This document shows, one piece after another, positions 31,570 to 42,035 of a stretch of 64,000 bases of DNA (its first letter is position 1; each line of letters opens with the position of its first letter). Origin of the DNA: Podarcis raffonei (lineage: Eukaryota; Chordata; Lepidosauria; Squamata; Lacertidae); NCBI RefSeq assembly GCF_027172205.1, contig NC_070607.1, positions 66,650,831 to 66,714,830 on the forward strand, read 5' to 3'. A model generated the notes under the pieces. It ran no database searches. It saw nothing but the letters and a program-made list of their open reading frames with translations, and was not told where the DNA came from. The translations under genes were made by a program, and so were the position numbers.

Positions 31570-33560
31570 GTATCCTCCTTGCAACTGCACATGCTCACCT
31601 TCATGTTCCCCACCCTCTGTTGCAACCCAAGTTGTCCAGACATAGATTTGAGCACCTGCCCTTTTTTGCTTATGTGATTCTGTAAAGTTCCATTTACATT
31701 GATGGTGCTGTGATACCAATACTAGTAGCAGTGGCAGCACCATTGCAATTTATCTTTTTGCTCAAAAGCAAAAAGGTCATTGCTCTCCAGACAGGCTACC
31801 GTACTAAGCAATTTCCTGAACGCCTGTGGTTACTGAAAATAAAAAGCAGGCAAACTGATATCATTATGGCTGGAGAAATGTATTCCCACCATATCCAATC
31901 AATACAGAAGTGTACATTCTGAGAAAACAGGATCTTAATCAGAATCATTAACTAATAAAATCTATTGAGCAAATTGTGTAGTGTTCAAACAGACCACAAG
32001 AGGTCACCATTGGCATTCATCCCAGACATTTGGGATTATCTTGACAAGATGAAAAAGAAGATATGGACTGTATTGCTATGGACAAACAAGATAACCTAAA
32101 AAAGGAAGTTGCCATGCATGCAAAACACAACGCTTTCCGCTAACATCTCACTGGTGATGGGAGACAACCATATTGTACACCTGTGAATGGTTAATAAATA
32201 GCTTCCCTGTGCATTTCTACTTAGAACTCCTGTTGAGTTCAATGGGACTTACTCTTGGGTAGCTTAAACTCTTGCGCGGTTCCCAGCAGGATTTGCCCAA
32301 GAGAATTTCTCAGTAATTGCATCTTTGAACTTCAAATGCCATGTCATGTTGTGTTGTCTCTATTGATACCTTGCTGTTGCAGTGAGAAAGCAAAGCAAAT
32401 TTCCTACGTTTGCAGTCAGAGTTGTAATCATTTATTCATTTTAACAACAACAACACTTGTCTTAACTGCATTTTAGGAATTTAGAAGTGCATCAACTACT
32501 CGATAAAAAGCAGACCTCCAAGGAGTGGGTCAGAAACATAAACTGAACAGAGGATTTGTTGTTACTATTCTTCCATCATTCATTAAATTTATATCCCACC
32601 CTTCCTCTCAAGGGAAATCTGAGCAGTGCTGCTGATGGATGGGTATAGAGTGTTTTAATCAGTGGCACGGTAACACCCAAAAATAGAAAAATAAGTTTAT
32701 TTAGAGAATAATTTCCTTGCAATTTGCCAAAAAAAAATGAAAAGAAAACTCCTATGTTAAAATCTAGCAATGAAGCAAACTTTCACCCTAAATGTTAACA
32801 TCCAAAAGTTCACACTTAGGTAAATATTTGGTTCTAGTTGTGAAATTTCCATTTTTCAAAGCTTTGGAGTCAGTTGCACATGCTGTTCAGGACAAAAGTG
32901 CACAAGAAGGAATTTGAGCCCATGAGAGGAGAACTCCAGCGTTTCTGAAACTGATGCCATTTTCCTTGCTCCAGCAAGTTCCAAAAACCAAAAAGAAAAT
33001 TGGTTTTCTAGCCAAGAGAGATTGTCTCTGATTCCTTTCCAAAATAAAACTTGTGCCAAACACCTGGACTTTTCATGACTCCTTTGCCTTTATGTCTGAT
33101 CCAGAGCGTGCACGGATGTTTAGGTAACCTTCTTCTCTTGCTTCCACAATTAGCTCTGTCTGCCAGCAAACAGATCTATGCACTTGTTTCATTTTAACCA
33201 CTGAATACAGGAAATAAAAATTAAAGACAGGCAAAATACAATCAGAAACAAACACTTGGAATGCTTGGAAGAATCCATTCCCAGCCAGCTTGACCTTTTG
33301 ACCACTAAAAGTCATCCCAAGAGGGAAAGGAAAAGTCTCAGGAGGACTGGATCTTGGTTTACATGGTTGCATAACCTCACAGAAGCTGCTTTTTGAACAG
33401 CTTGCTATGTGTAGCTGAGTAGTGCATTGGCACTGATGTATACAAATGCACCATGACTATTTACTGAAAATGAGGAGTGTGAGAGAGCCTTAGCACATGG
33501 CATGCACTGTCAAAGTAGTGGGGGGAGGGCACGACATATGGATTTTCCTTTGAGGATAAA
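31570..33560. other. Intergenic, little recognised
   Basis: It holds a small AAGTAAG-type repeat piece (32205-32270) and a SINE or LINE tail (TTTATATCCCACCCTTCC, about 32585). Otherwise it is AT-rich sequence with no exon signals. Confidence 0.3.
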
Positions 33561-33573
33561 CAATTGTCCTGCT

Positions 33574-33920
33574 CGCGGGTGGCGCTGTGGGTTAAACCAC
33601 AGAGCCTAGGACTTGCCGATCAGAAGGTTGGCAGTTCGAATCCTTGTGACGGGGTGAGCTCCTGTTGCTCGGTCCCTGCTTCTCCCAACCTAGCAGTTCG
33701 AAAGCACATCAAAGTGCAAGTAGATAAATAGGTATCACTCCAGCGGGAAGGTAAACAGCGTTTCCGTGCGCTGCTCTGGTTTGCCAGAAGCGGTTTAGCC
33801 ATGCTGGCCACATGACCCAGCAGCTGTACACCAGCTCACTCGGCCAATAAAGCGAGATGAGCGCCACAACCCCAGAGTCGGCCACGACTGGACCTAATGG
33901 TCAGGGGTCCCTTTACCTTT
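33574..33920 (+). mobile_element. Sauria SINE, full length
   Basis: The copy is complete from CGCGGGTGGCGCTGTGGG to CCCTTTACCTTT. It is flanked by the 12-bp duplication AATTGTCCTGCT (33562-33573 and 33921-33932). It retains the tRNA-like B box GCAGTTCGAATCCTTGTG and the BovB-like tail. Confidence 0.95.
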
Positions 33921-34894
33921 AATTGTCCTGCTAGTCTGTGGTTTGCTATATTGCCAAAAACACATGAAATGTAATATCACTGAATTTGTGATAACATACA
34001 TTTTGCTAGTGTGGTGGGACAGTGAACAATGCTCTTCAGCATGATGGGCCCACAGCCTTCTATAGCTTTGATACATTAGGTGACACCTTAACTCCACTGC
34101 TTTCAGTCATTACAATTGCTGTTTTTGTTGGACCACATGCAAAATATGCTCCCAAATGAATCATTATGCTGGGCTGTTAAATGTTTTCATAAAGACTGTA
34201 AAATCTATTGCAGTTCAGCCGTCTCCTTGATGGCGGTTGTTCCAAAGATGACAATCCAGGTATTATAAGCCCTTTCAGAAGAAAACCAAGCTTTCGTCTC
34301 ATCCTCCCTTGCAGATTAGCTGCTTCCTCTGCTCTGTGTTATGATAACACAGAAAGATTTAAGGAGTGGAACACCTTGCCAATTGTTCGCGAATCCTCCT
34401 CTCCCTTTCTTTGGCATTCCCAAAATCACATTGTGTCCTTTGTTGTGGCAGCTTTTTTATAGGTCCCAAATGTTATTAAAGAGAATGTGTCTTTGGTTAA
34501 TTTATTGATGGTTTCATAACCACAGGCAAGTTTTAACATTTCCCTGCTGGTTTTGTTCTTTGACATTTGCTTGCAGACATTTACAGGAGATGTTCACCTT
34601 CTGTAAGCCCCAGAGGCTGAGAGCAAGGAGGAGATTCTTGGAACTTGGGGTCACCCCTAGAAGTTGATTGGCAGTCCTTTTCCAGGCAGTGCAAAAAAGA
34701 AGACGGTCTTCGCACGGTAACATTTGTGGGATGTGGTACAAAGAAATGTGGTGGTGATGATCACCAATTCAGATTTTTAGGCTTATTCAGGCTTATGGAA
34801 AGTTGCTCTGCCATGATAGTTTTATGAACCACACATTTGGAGAAAATAGACCCTGGAGTTCTGGATGGCAAAGATGGACAGCCTGGGTATTAGG

Positions 34895-35065
34895 AAAATA
34901 GGAAGCTGCCTTATACTGAATCAGATCATTGGCCCACCTAACTCAGTCTTGTCTACCCTGGCTGGCAGCAGGGGTTAGACAAGGAGCATTCTCAGCTCCT
35001 TGGTTGAACATGGGACCTTCTGCATGCAATGTAGATGCCCCCCCAACTAAGCTACTGCCCACTTA
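34895..35065 (-). mobile_element. tRNA-Ala-like SINE
   Basis: AAGCTGCCTTATACTGAATC, GGACCTTCTGCATGCAATG and AGCTACTGCCC give, on the minus strand, the anticodon-like TTGCATGCAGAAGGTCC of the family. Confidence 0.75.
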
Positions 35066-35084
35066 AAGCATCAGGTTGTCCACT

Positions 35085-35150
35085 GTGTGAACAGTATGCT
35101 GGTCTGGATAGGCCACTGGCCTAATCCAGCAAGCCTATTCTTCACTTCTT
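35085..35150 (+). repeat. Interspersed repeat family A, fragment
   Basis: GTATGCTGGTCTGGATAGGC and CCACTGGCCTAATCCAGC correspond to the 21380-21475 piece. Confidence 0.5.
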
Positions 35151-35159
35151 CTGTTCCCA

Positions 35160-37300
35160 GCTCAGTTCAGAACTTCGTGGGAGACCCTCCTCCATGTTCC
35201 ACCCCTCACTGAAGTGCTATAATGGGGGTCTCAAGAGCATGAGATTCTCGCCATAGTGCCTAAGTTCTGAAATGCCCTGACTCAAGAGGCCCAACTGCCC
35301 GCCCTCCTTGATGATGCTTCATTGTTCGATCAAAAAGGCATTGCTCCCTAGGATTCGTGGTCCACAGAGCTGGTATCATCCTTGGGGTTAGCCAGGGCAC
35401 CTGACACACCCCAGAAAGGGTCCACTGCTGACCCCTGGTCTCGCTCCTCCTCTTTGCTGTTGCTATCTGGTTCACCTGAGACAGGAGCAAGGAGGAGGAG
35501 GAACAGCTTTCACAAGCCCTGCCTTTTTCTTCTGTGCAGTGGTGTGGATTGGGCCCAAAGGAAGAGGACATGCAAATAGGCCATGGAGACTATTGCCAAG
35601 AAGTGGGCCCATTCAGGGAGGGGGAGTCCACTGAGTCCATCTTGCTCAAGGCCCGCCTCTGAAATAAATGTGGACCCAACACTGGGTCTGCAACTACAAC
35701 TGAGTGCTTTCATACCTTATAATAGAAACACTGCATAGTGATTATTGTTTTCTTGTCTAATTGTTCCTGGCACTTTTTAAATGATTGTTTTGATTGGATT
35801 GTTGTTAGCTGCCTTGAATGCTTCCTCATTACCCATAATTTAAGCAAACCACAGTTCCTGATTTTCAGATGTCACAGGGAACTGTGATTGGTTTAAAACT
35901 GGCTTCTCGTCTCCTCTTCTCACTGTTGCATGAAAGAGAAAGATGGGAGTCCAAAGCTTGCCATGACTTGCTCTCATGGTGGAAAGCCTCAGTTTGAATA
36001 AGTAAAACTTTTCAGCTATGTAAGAACGAACCGTGTGTTGGATTTTAAGTGAAAGTGTGTGCCTCAGCTTGGATATCCCTCCCCTCAAATGCTGCCTTAG
36101 CCAAACACTACTTTTTCCACCTGGTCAGATCGTTGCTGTGCCCCTTTGGCAGATCTTACACAAGCTCTGCCCACTCAATTTAGGTGCTTGGTGCAACAGT
36201 TTTAAAGGTCAATATGAGAAGGATTTAACCTTCACAATACAAAAGCACAATGACTCAGAAGTTTGTTTGTTTTTTCCCCTGGCAAAACAGAACAGTCTTT
36301 ATCTCCTGAACAATTTGCCATTCCAGCAAGTATGGCTCCTTACGGCTGCAGGAGTTTCCTGCTTTCTGGTTGCATACAACCCAATGTTGCACAGTCCTCC
36401 TGCTGCACCATGGGTGCCCATTCCTCCTGCAGGAAGCTGACACCAGCTCAAACCTCACCCTTGGGGTGCCTCCAATGCAGAGATTCTTCTGTTCTTTGTT
36501 TCCATGTGGCCCTTGTATAGCTTGCATGCAGCAAGAACACCATCTCCTTCCAAGAGAAGAGAGGGTGTGGTCAGTTTTTGCTTCTGAAAGAGTGTTTAGT
36601 ACAAAACTTAGGGCCTGGCAGCAAGGGACTTGGTGCATCTGTCTGTGTGGGTGAGATTTACGGACTAACAGCTGAGTCAGGCACTGATTCCTCCAGTAAG
36701 GGGAAAGCAGAAAAGGGAGTGTGGATTTAGATGTGTGCATTTGAATGTTGTGGAAAGAGAGAGAGAGAAAATTCCTTCAGGAAGGCAAAAGTTTATCCTT
36801 GTTTTCCTTGGGCAGAATCCCAGAAGTCCTACAGCAAGCACATTAGAATGATAAATACCACTTGTATAGCTTTTTTTTTCTTCATAGCCAGGACAAAGGC
36901 AGTTGTTTCCATTCAACTAAGTGCGTTATGCACTCAAGCCCACTTCAGTACATTGCAAGGAAGCATTTCATGGTGCCTGAAAGACTTAACACATTTCAAC
37001 TCTGGTGAGTTAGAACCTGCTTCTTTAAATGCATCTGATCATGCAGACTCTTCACCATAAAAGTACTGCGTATGTCACAATAAAAACCAAAAATAATTGA
37101 AGTGCATGTGATGGAAGGTGGGACCATTGAGAGCTGGGTTTCATAAATTGACAAACAAATAAAGGAAACAACATTATGGTAGATCGTGGGTAGAAGCTGT
37201 CTCATATGGATAGCCTTTATGCCACCAATATAGTGAAGTGCAGGAGTATGCAGTCTTTAAAATTACACAATATTCATCATCCTTGGGTGAGATTTCCTTC
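35160..37300. other. Intergenic, no gene recognised
   Basis: A 161-codon minus-strand frame (36255-36740) and shorter frames have no recognisable motif. The two strands of 36250-36650 are both open, a sign of chance. The segment 35370-35690 (GTCCACTGCTGACCCCTGG, ATGCAAATAGGCCATGGAG) has the feel of a repeat but its class is unknown. Confidence 0.3.
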
Positions 37301-37309
37301 CCGATATTT

Positions 37310-37565
37310 CACATCAATGCAGCTAGTGCAAAATGTGGTGGCTAAGATGTTTGTGGGGTTACAGGCTTATTTTAACTCAACCACATTTCCCTATAAGCTA
37401 CTTCTGGCTACTGGGGTCTTATCATTTTTTTGTCTTTTTTGCTGAGTTCATATCTTACTTAAGTTCCTACAAGTCACTCCGGCTACTTTATGGAAAGGTG
37501 ACACCACACTAATTAGCACTATCATCCTTGAGCATCTGCACCCCTTCTTTAAGTCCTTCCACGCT
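37310..37565 (+). mobile_element. L2/CR1-like LINE ORF2 fragment
   Basis: The plus frame reads MQLVQNVVAKMFVG, a degraded form of the LQLVQNAAAR motif near the C terminus of CR1/L2-type reverse transcriptases. It is interrupted at 37577 by the hAT target site that follows. Confidence 0.5.
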
Positions 37566-37584
37566 CTTTAGCCTCAGTTTAGGA

Positions 37585-37812
37585 CAGGGGTCAGCAACCT
37601 AAGGCCCATGGGCCGGAAGCAGCCCACGGAGGTCGTTTGACTAGTCCACAAGCCACCCCCGAACTGAGCTGCCCTCTCACGCACTGTGTTAAACTGGCAG
37701 GGGGACTTGCTTCTGCAGCTCCAAAAATCGCATCTGCATACGCGATCCAGCCCATAGAGGGATCTCCGCGGGACCGATCCAGCCCAGGCAAGATAAACCT
37801 TGCTGACCCCTG
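37585..37812. mobile_element. hAT-type MITE with 8-bp target duplication
   Basis: Its terminal repeats CAGGGGTCAGCAACCT and the inverse of CAGGGGTCAGCAAGGT are flanked by GTTTAGGA on both sides (37577-37584 and 37813-37820). It is 228 bp long, non-coding, and of the same TIR family as 47535-47786. Confidence 0.93.
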
Positions 37813-37984
37813 GTTTAGGAAATAGGGAACATATGGCTCTCCAGGCATTCAATAACTATAATTCCCATCTATATTTTCCCCATCATCCCTAAGCATTGGC
37901 CATGCTGGCTTGGAACTGGTAGGAGCTTCTCAACAGAGGAAGGCCAGTAGAACACTTGCTCTCTCTTCACACACAAATGTCAGA

Positions 37985-38065
37985 CCTGGGGAATGCTGGG
38001 GAGCTTCAGATGTTGTTGGACTACAACTCCCATTATCCCTGACCATTGTCCATGAATCCAGTAGC
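37985..38065. repeat. One arm of the CTCCCAT fold-back family
   Basis: CTTCAGATGTTGTTGGACTA followed by CAACTCCCATTATCCCTGAC matches one arm of the 12544 element. No mirrored arm is seen. Confidence 0.5.
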
Positions 38066-38689
38066 CTCTGTAGGGTCACATGTCCCCTGTCCCTGTGAAA
38101 GTTTAGGCCTGGTTCTGTAAACCTGGAGTAACTCAGAAACTTGTGATTCTTCAATGAGAACAGAAATGATTGTTAGCCATCCCAGAAAGATAGCTTCCAA
38201 TCTTTCCCTGCATTGCACAGACCCAGGAAACTATTTGGTATGTTCCAGGGCACAAAGGACAACAATGAAACCTACTAGGCTTGGCCAGTGATCCATGCAG
38301 ATTATGTATCCCAGAATACAACTTCCCAAAAATTATTGCCAATATATAAAAGGTTCTGAGGCAGTGATGCAGAAATTTATTGGCAATTTAGAAAGCATTC
38401 CCTGCAAGTAGAAATATTTAAAACCACTGCTTTAGACTATTTTATAAAAATCAAGATTAGAGCCATGTTAGTTGTGGTTGTTTATTAAAAAGAAAATACC
38501 GGTACTTACAGCACCTTGAAGATTAACTAACTGTATTTTAAGAACCTGAGCTTTCATAAGACCACTACTGTTCATTTTGTTAATGCTGAAAAATGGTTTA
38601 GACAACAGCAGTTGCACTACCCTCTCAAAAGTGGCCTCGTTATTTCAACAATCCATTGCATTTTTCATTGCAGTCCCTTCTTTAACATA

Positions 38690-38815
38690 TTCAGTGTTAA
38701 TTAAAAAAAAATTGTCCAGTAGCACCTTAGAGACCAACTAAGTTTGTTCTGGGTATAAGCTTTTGTGTGCATGCACATTTCTTCAGATAAACTGAAACAG
38801 AAGTCACCAGACCCT
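38690..38815. repeat. Interspersed repeat (TCCAGTAGCACCTTAG)
   Basis: AATTGTCCAGTAGCACCTTA, GAGACCAACTAAGTTTGTTC and TGTGTGCATGCACATTTCTT look like the end of a dispersed element. A weaker relative lies at 38480-38560. It directly abuts the mariner-type element at 38820. Confidence 0.45.
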
Positions 38816-38819
38816 TATA

Positions 38820-39053
38820 CAATGGTACCTTGGGTTAAGAACTTAATTCATTCTGGAGGTCCGTTCTTAACCTGAAACTGTTCTCAACCTGAAGCACTAC
38901 TTTAGCTAATGGGGCCTCCTGCTGCTGCCGCCGTGCAATTTCTGTTCTCATCCTGAAGCAAAGTTCTTAACCTGAGGTACTATTTCTGGGTTAGCGGAGT
39001 CTGTAACCTGAAGCGTATGTAACCTGAAGTGTCTGTAACCCGAGGTACCACTG
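38820..39053. mobile_element. Tc1/mariner-type MITE (GGTACC family), copy 1
   Basis: The ends CAATGGTACCTTGGGTT and the inverse of CAGTGGTACCTCGGGTT are flanked by TA (38818-38819, 39054-39055). The 234-bp interior repeats the words TTAACCTGA and GTAACCTGAAG. It matches 51631-51856 along its length in inverse orientation. Confidence 0.88.
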
Positions 39054-39609
39054 TATATAGCGGGAGGGTGAGGTGGGGTTTTTCTCAGAAGGGTAGTAGG
39101 AGATGGGTGATTGACTCAATGGGTATGGTAAACCTGTTGACGACTGTTAATGACTGCAATTAGTCCTACAGGAAAAAGCAAGGGATAGTATGCAGATGAC
39201 CAAAAATAGCTTTAGCATATATAATGAGACAAGAATCCAATATCTCTCTTCAGTGTTACACAGCAATTGGGAAACAGAGCACACGTTATCTGTTGCAGTA
39301 GTCAACCTTTTCCAATTCAGCAACCCCAACATGGGGTTATCACAGGAGCAAGGTTTTAATAAAATTGTGGTATGTTCCCATCTTTCTTCTTGATTTTATG
39401 AGCCAGGATGACCAGGGAGAATGGTCAGCTTTAGCTTGTCAGGCAGGAGTTCACACCACCAAATATCAAAGGAGGCCTGTCCTCTATGCATTCAGTTTCT
39501 CTCTCTCTCTCTCAACAAAAATTAGAACGCAGGTGGCACCACAACCTACTTTGCTTCATTCCTACTTGAGGATCTCAATGGTCCAGTTAAAGGCCCATGG
39601 TCTAAGGCA

Positions 39610-39700
39610 GCAGGCGGGAACTTGTGGACCTCCAGATGTTACTGAACCACAACTCCCATCATCCCTGAGCATTGCCCATACATGCATCAGGCACAATCCT
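39610..39700. repeat. One arm of the CTCCCAT fold-back family
   Basis: GGACCTCCAGATGTTACTGA and ACAACTCCCATCATCCCTGA match the family. The fragment lies just beyond the candidate PHLDA3 polyadenylation site. Confidence 0.5.
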
Positions 39701-39784
39701 TTAAGCAATGGCGTGATGAGCCCAACTTTAAAAAAAGAACCATAAAGGCACACTTCTAAAGAATGACATGTGTGCATTGTTGAT

Positions 39785-41220
39785 TTTCTTGAAATTTTAT
39801 TAATAAAAGGTTATACATAATGACCAGTAGTTAGGAGTAAATGAGCACCCATTGTTTGGCCCTCAGACAGCCATCGCCCTGGTAAAAATGAATAGCATCC
39901 TTTTCCAGCTGGGGATTCTCAGACTGGCAGTTCCAATACCAATGGATAAAGATGCTCCGCCAGGGCCCTAAGACCTTCCTGCGCTTGCCTCCTTGCCATG
40001 GCCCATAGTAAATAAATGGCCTTGAATCAGGAGAAAGAGAATGTGACAATGGCATTCACAGCCTCAAGGTGAGCAGGACAATCTTCCTTGTGCACGGTCA
40101 AATAGGATGCTCATTTTTGTGAGTAGTCCTCTTCAAAAGTTCATGATGTTCCTCCCTGTAATAGGCCCTGTTTAGTTGTTGCCCACATGAAGGAGGAATG
40201 TGACTAAAGAGGTGGCCTTCAGCTTTATCCCACTTGTGCTGCTCCAACCAGTTTCCCACACTTTCAGGGCAACCCTCTGCAGTGGGGAGACTGCTACTCT
40301 CATGTAAACATCTCAAGCAATCTAGAACCTGGTGCCATTAGGCCTCTCAGTCACATGGGGAGCCTACATGAGTGCAACAAGCTCCCCACTGCAGACACAT
40401 GCCCTGAACATATGGAAAGCTGAAAGGAGCTGCATGACGGTTTGGTTAAAGGTGGATTGCCCCTTCACACATGTAATGGTCAACAGTATGTAAGAGACCT
40501 AATGAAATGGATGTACAGTGGGACACCGGAGTGATTCACTGAGCTGGAGCTATTGGTCATAAGGATGGGACACTGGCCCAGTCAGTGTTCTTCCTGTCCT
40601 TTAGTTCTGAGCAGAAGGCCTCAAGTGAGCAATACTACAGAGAAAACTCATTTAAGAGAGTCTCAGAAGTCCACACAGGCTCCTCCTTAAGGTGCTTAAA
40701 TTTATATCCGGTCTGTCTGTTAAGTCCTGCAGGCATCTTCTCAGATCAGAATAGCCGGTTCACCATTGCTCCTTCCAGGTCAGTCACTCAGTTCTCCGAG
40801 GAGGGATGCTCCCTTTCAATCATGAAGTCATCAGATGGCTCCTCGCATGCTCAGGAATTCCTTCCCAACGCCCCTCATGATCCAGTGAATTCCTGCATCG
40901 CCCATCCAGCACTAGGCTGGTGGCAGACAGTGGAATGGAATGATTCTCTTTTGTCACTCTTGCTGTGTCTGTCTCTTCAACCTAACCTACAAAGTCCTAT
41001 GGTGTGGACTACCATAGGTAAGAGTGTAGAGAAGCAACCTTTCAGTCCACAGCAGTTTGGAGGGGGCTTTGTCTGCGACTTAAGTATCATAGCAAAGACA
41101 CAGCCAGAAAACCAATGCCCATTCTAGCCATATTTGTGACCCAGGTCTTGCTGTACGCTTTGGGCATCACTTCATTTTTCAGTAGTAATACCATGGAAGA
41201 GAGAAAAAATGGATCTAAGT
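39785..41220 (-). other. PHLDA3: Candidate PHLDA3 3' untranslated region
   Basis: From the TGA at 41221 the minus strand runs about 1.4 kb with no recognisable interspersed repeat, unlike its surroundings, to an AATAAA at 39796-39801. Repeats resume just past it. A repeat-poor block of this length ending in a poly(A) signal is what a real 3' UTR would look like. This supports the second PHLDA3 exon. The antisense open frame at 40585-41127 is taken as chance. Confidence 0.5.
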
Positions 41221-41369
41221 TCAGTTGCAGCTGGAGATTGCCTTCTGTCCATTGGCAGGTGAATTCATAGCTATCAGTTCCTCTGTATTCTCCATGTTCA
41301 GCTTAGGGTCTGGCTCCTTGGACCCATTCACCAGAATCTGGCCAGCTGGGGCTGCCTCATGTTGAAATG
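41221..41369 (-). CDS. PHLDA3: PHLDA3 exon 2, C-terminal tail (inferred)
   Basis: A pyrimidine-rich acceptor (CCTTTTCTGTTGCAG) is followed by CA-TTT-CAA, which completes the split codon left by exon 1 (G|CA, Ala). The frame reads [20 protein letters not shown], then [20 protein letters not shown] and GQKAISSCN, and stops at TGA. The tail is polar, rich in Asn, Glu and Ala, and has no known domain. It has no match that I recall in the short mammalian C terminus. Confidence 0.62.
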
Positions 41370-41989
41370 CTGCAACAGAAAAGGAAAGGAGGTGAATCTT
41401 TGGTTAGACTGGAGACAAGTTGGACAAAGGACCAGAGTAGTGCAGGTGCTGATGTGTGAGGAAATTCAAACTTGGAAGACCTGGGAGCAGGCATTTCCTG
41501 TGGCAGCTCCTAAGCTTTGGAGTTCCCTCCCCACAGAGATGCATTTGCCACATTCATTATACAGCTCTTGTTATATGGCTTTACCCTGGCTTTTGACACC
41601 TATCCTGTTCTTCTGACTGTAAATTGTTTCAACAGCTTTTGTTATTGTAGTTTTACATTGCTGTAACCTGCCCTGTCCTTCCAGGATCGTGAAGCTGAGG
41701 CTCCAGTACTTTGGCCACCTCATGAGAAGAGAAGACTCCCTGGAGAAGACACTGATGCTGGGAAAGATGGAGGGCACAAGGAGAAGGGGGCGACAAAGGA
41801 TGAGATGGTTGGATAGTGTTCTCGAAGCCACAAACATGAGTCTGACCAAACTGCGGGAGGTAGTGGAGGACAGAGGTGCCTGGCGTGCTCTGGTCCATGG
41901 GGTCACGAAGAGTCGGACACGACTAAACGACTAAACAACAACAACAACAACAACCTGCCCTGACACTTTAGGGTGAAATGCAGGTCAGA

Positions 41990-42035
<46 letters not shown>

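Noticed and set aside
36255-36740. 161-codon minus-strand open frame
   Set aside because: The opposite strand is also open over much of it, there is no motif, and no flanking exon supports a gene.
40585-41127. 180-codon plus-strand open frame
   Set aside because: It is antisense to the candidate PHLDA3 3' UTR and has no recognisable domain or splice context.
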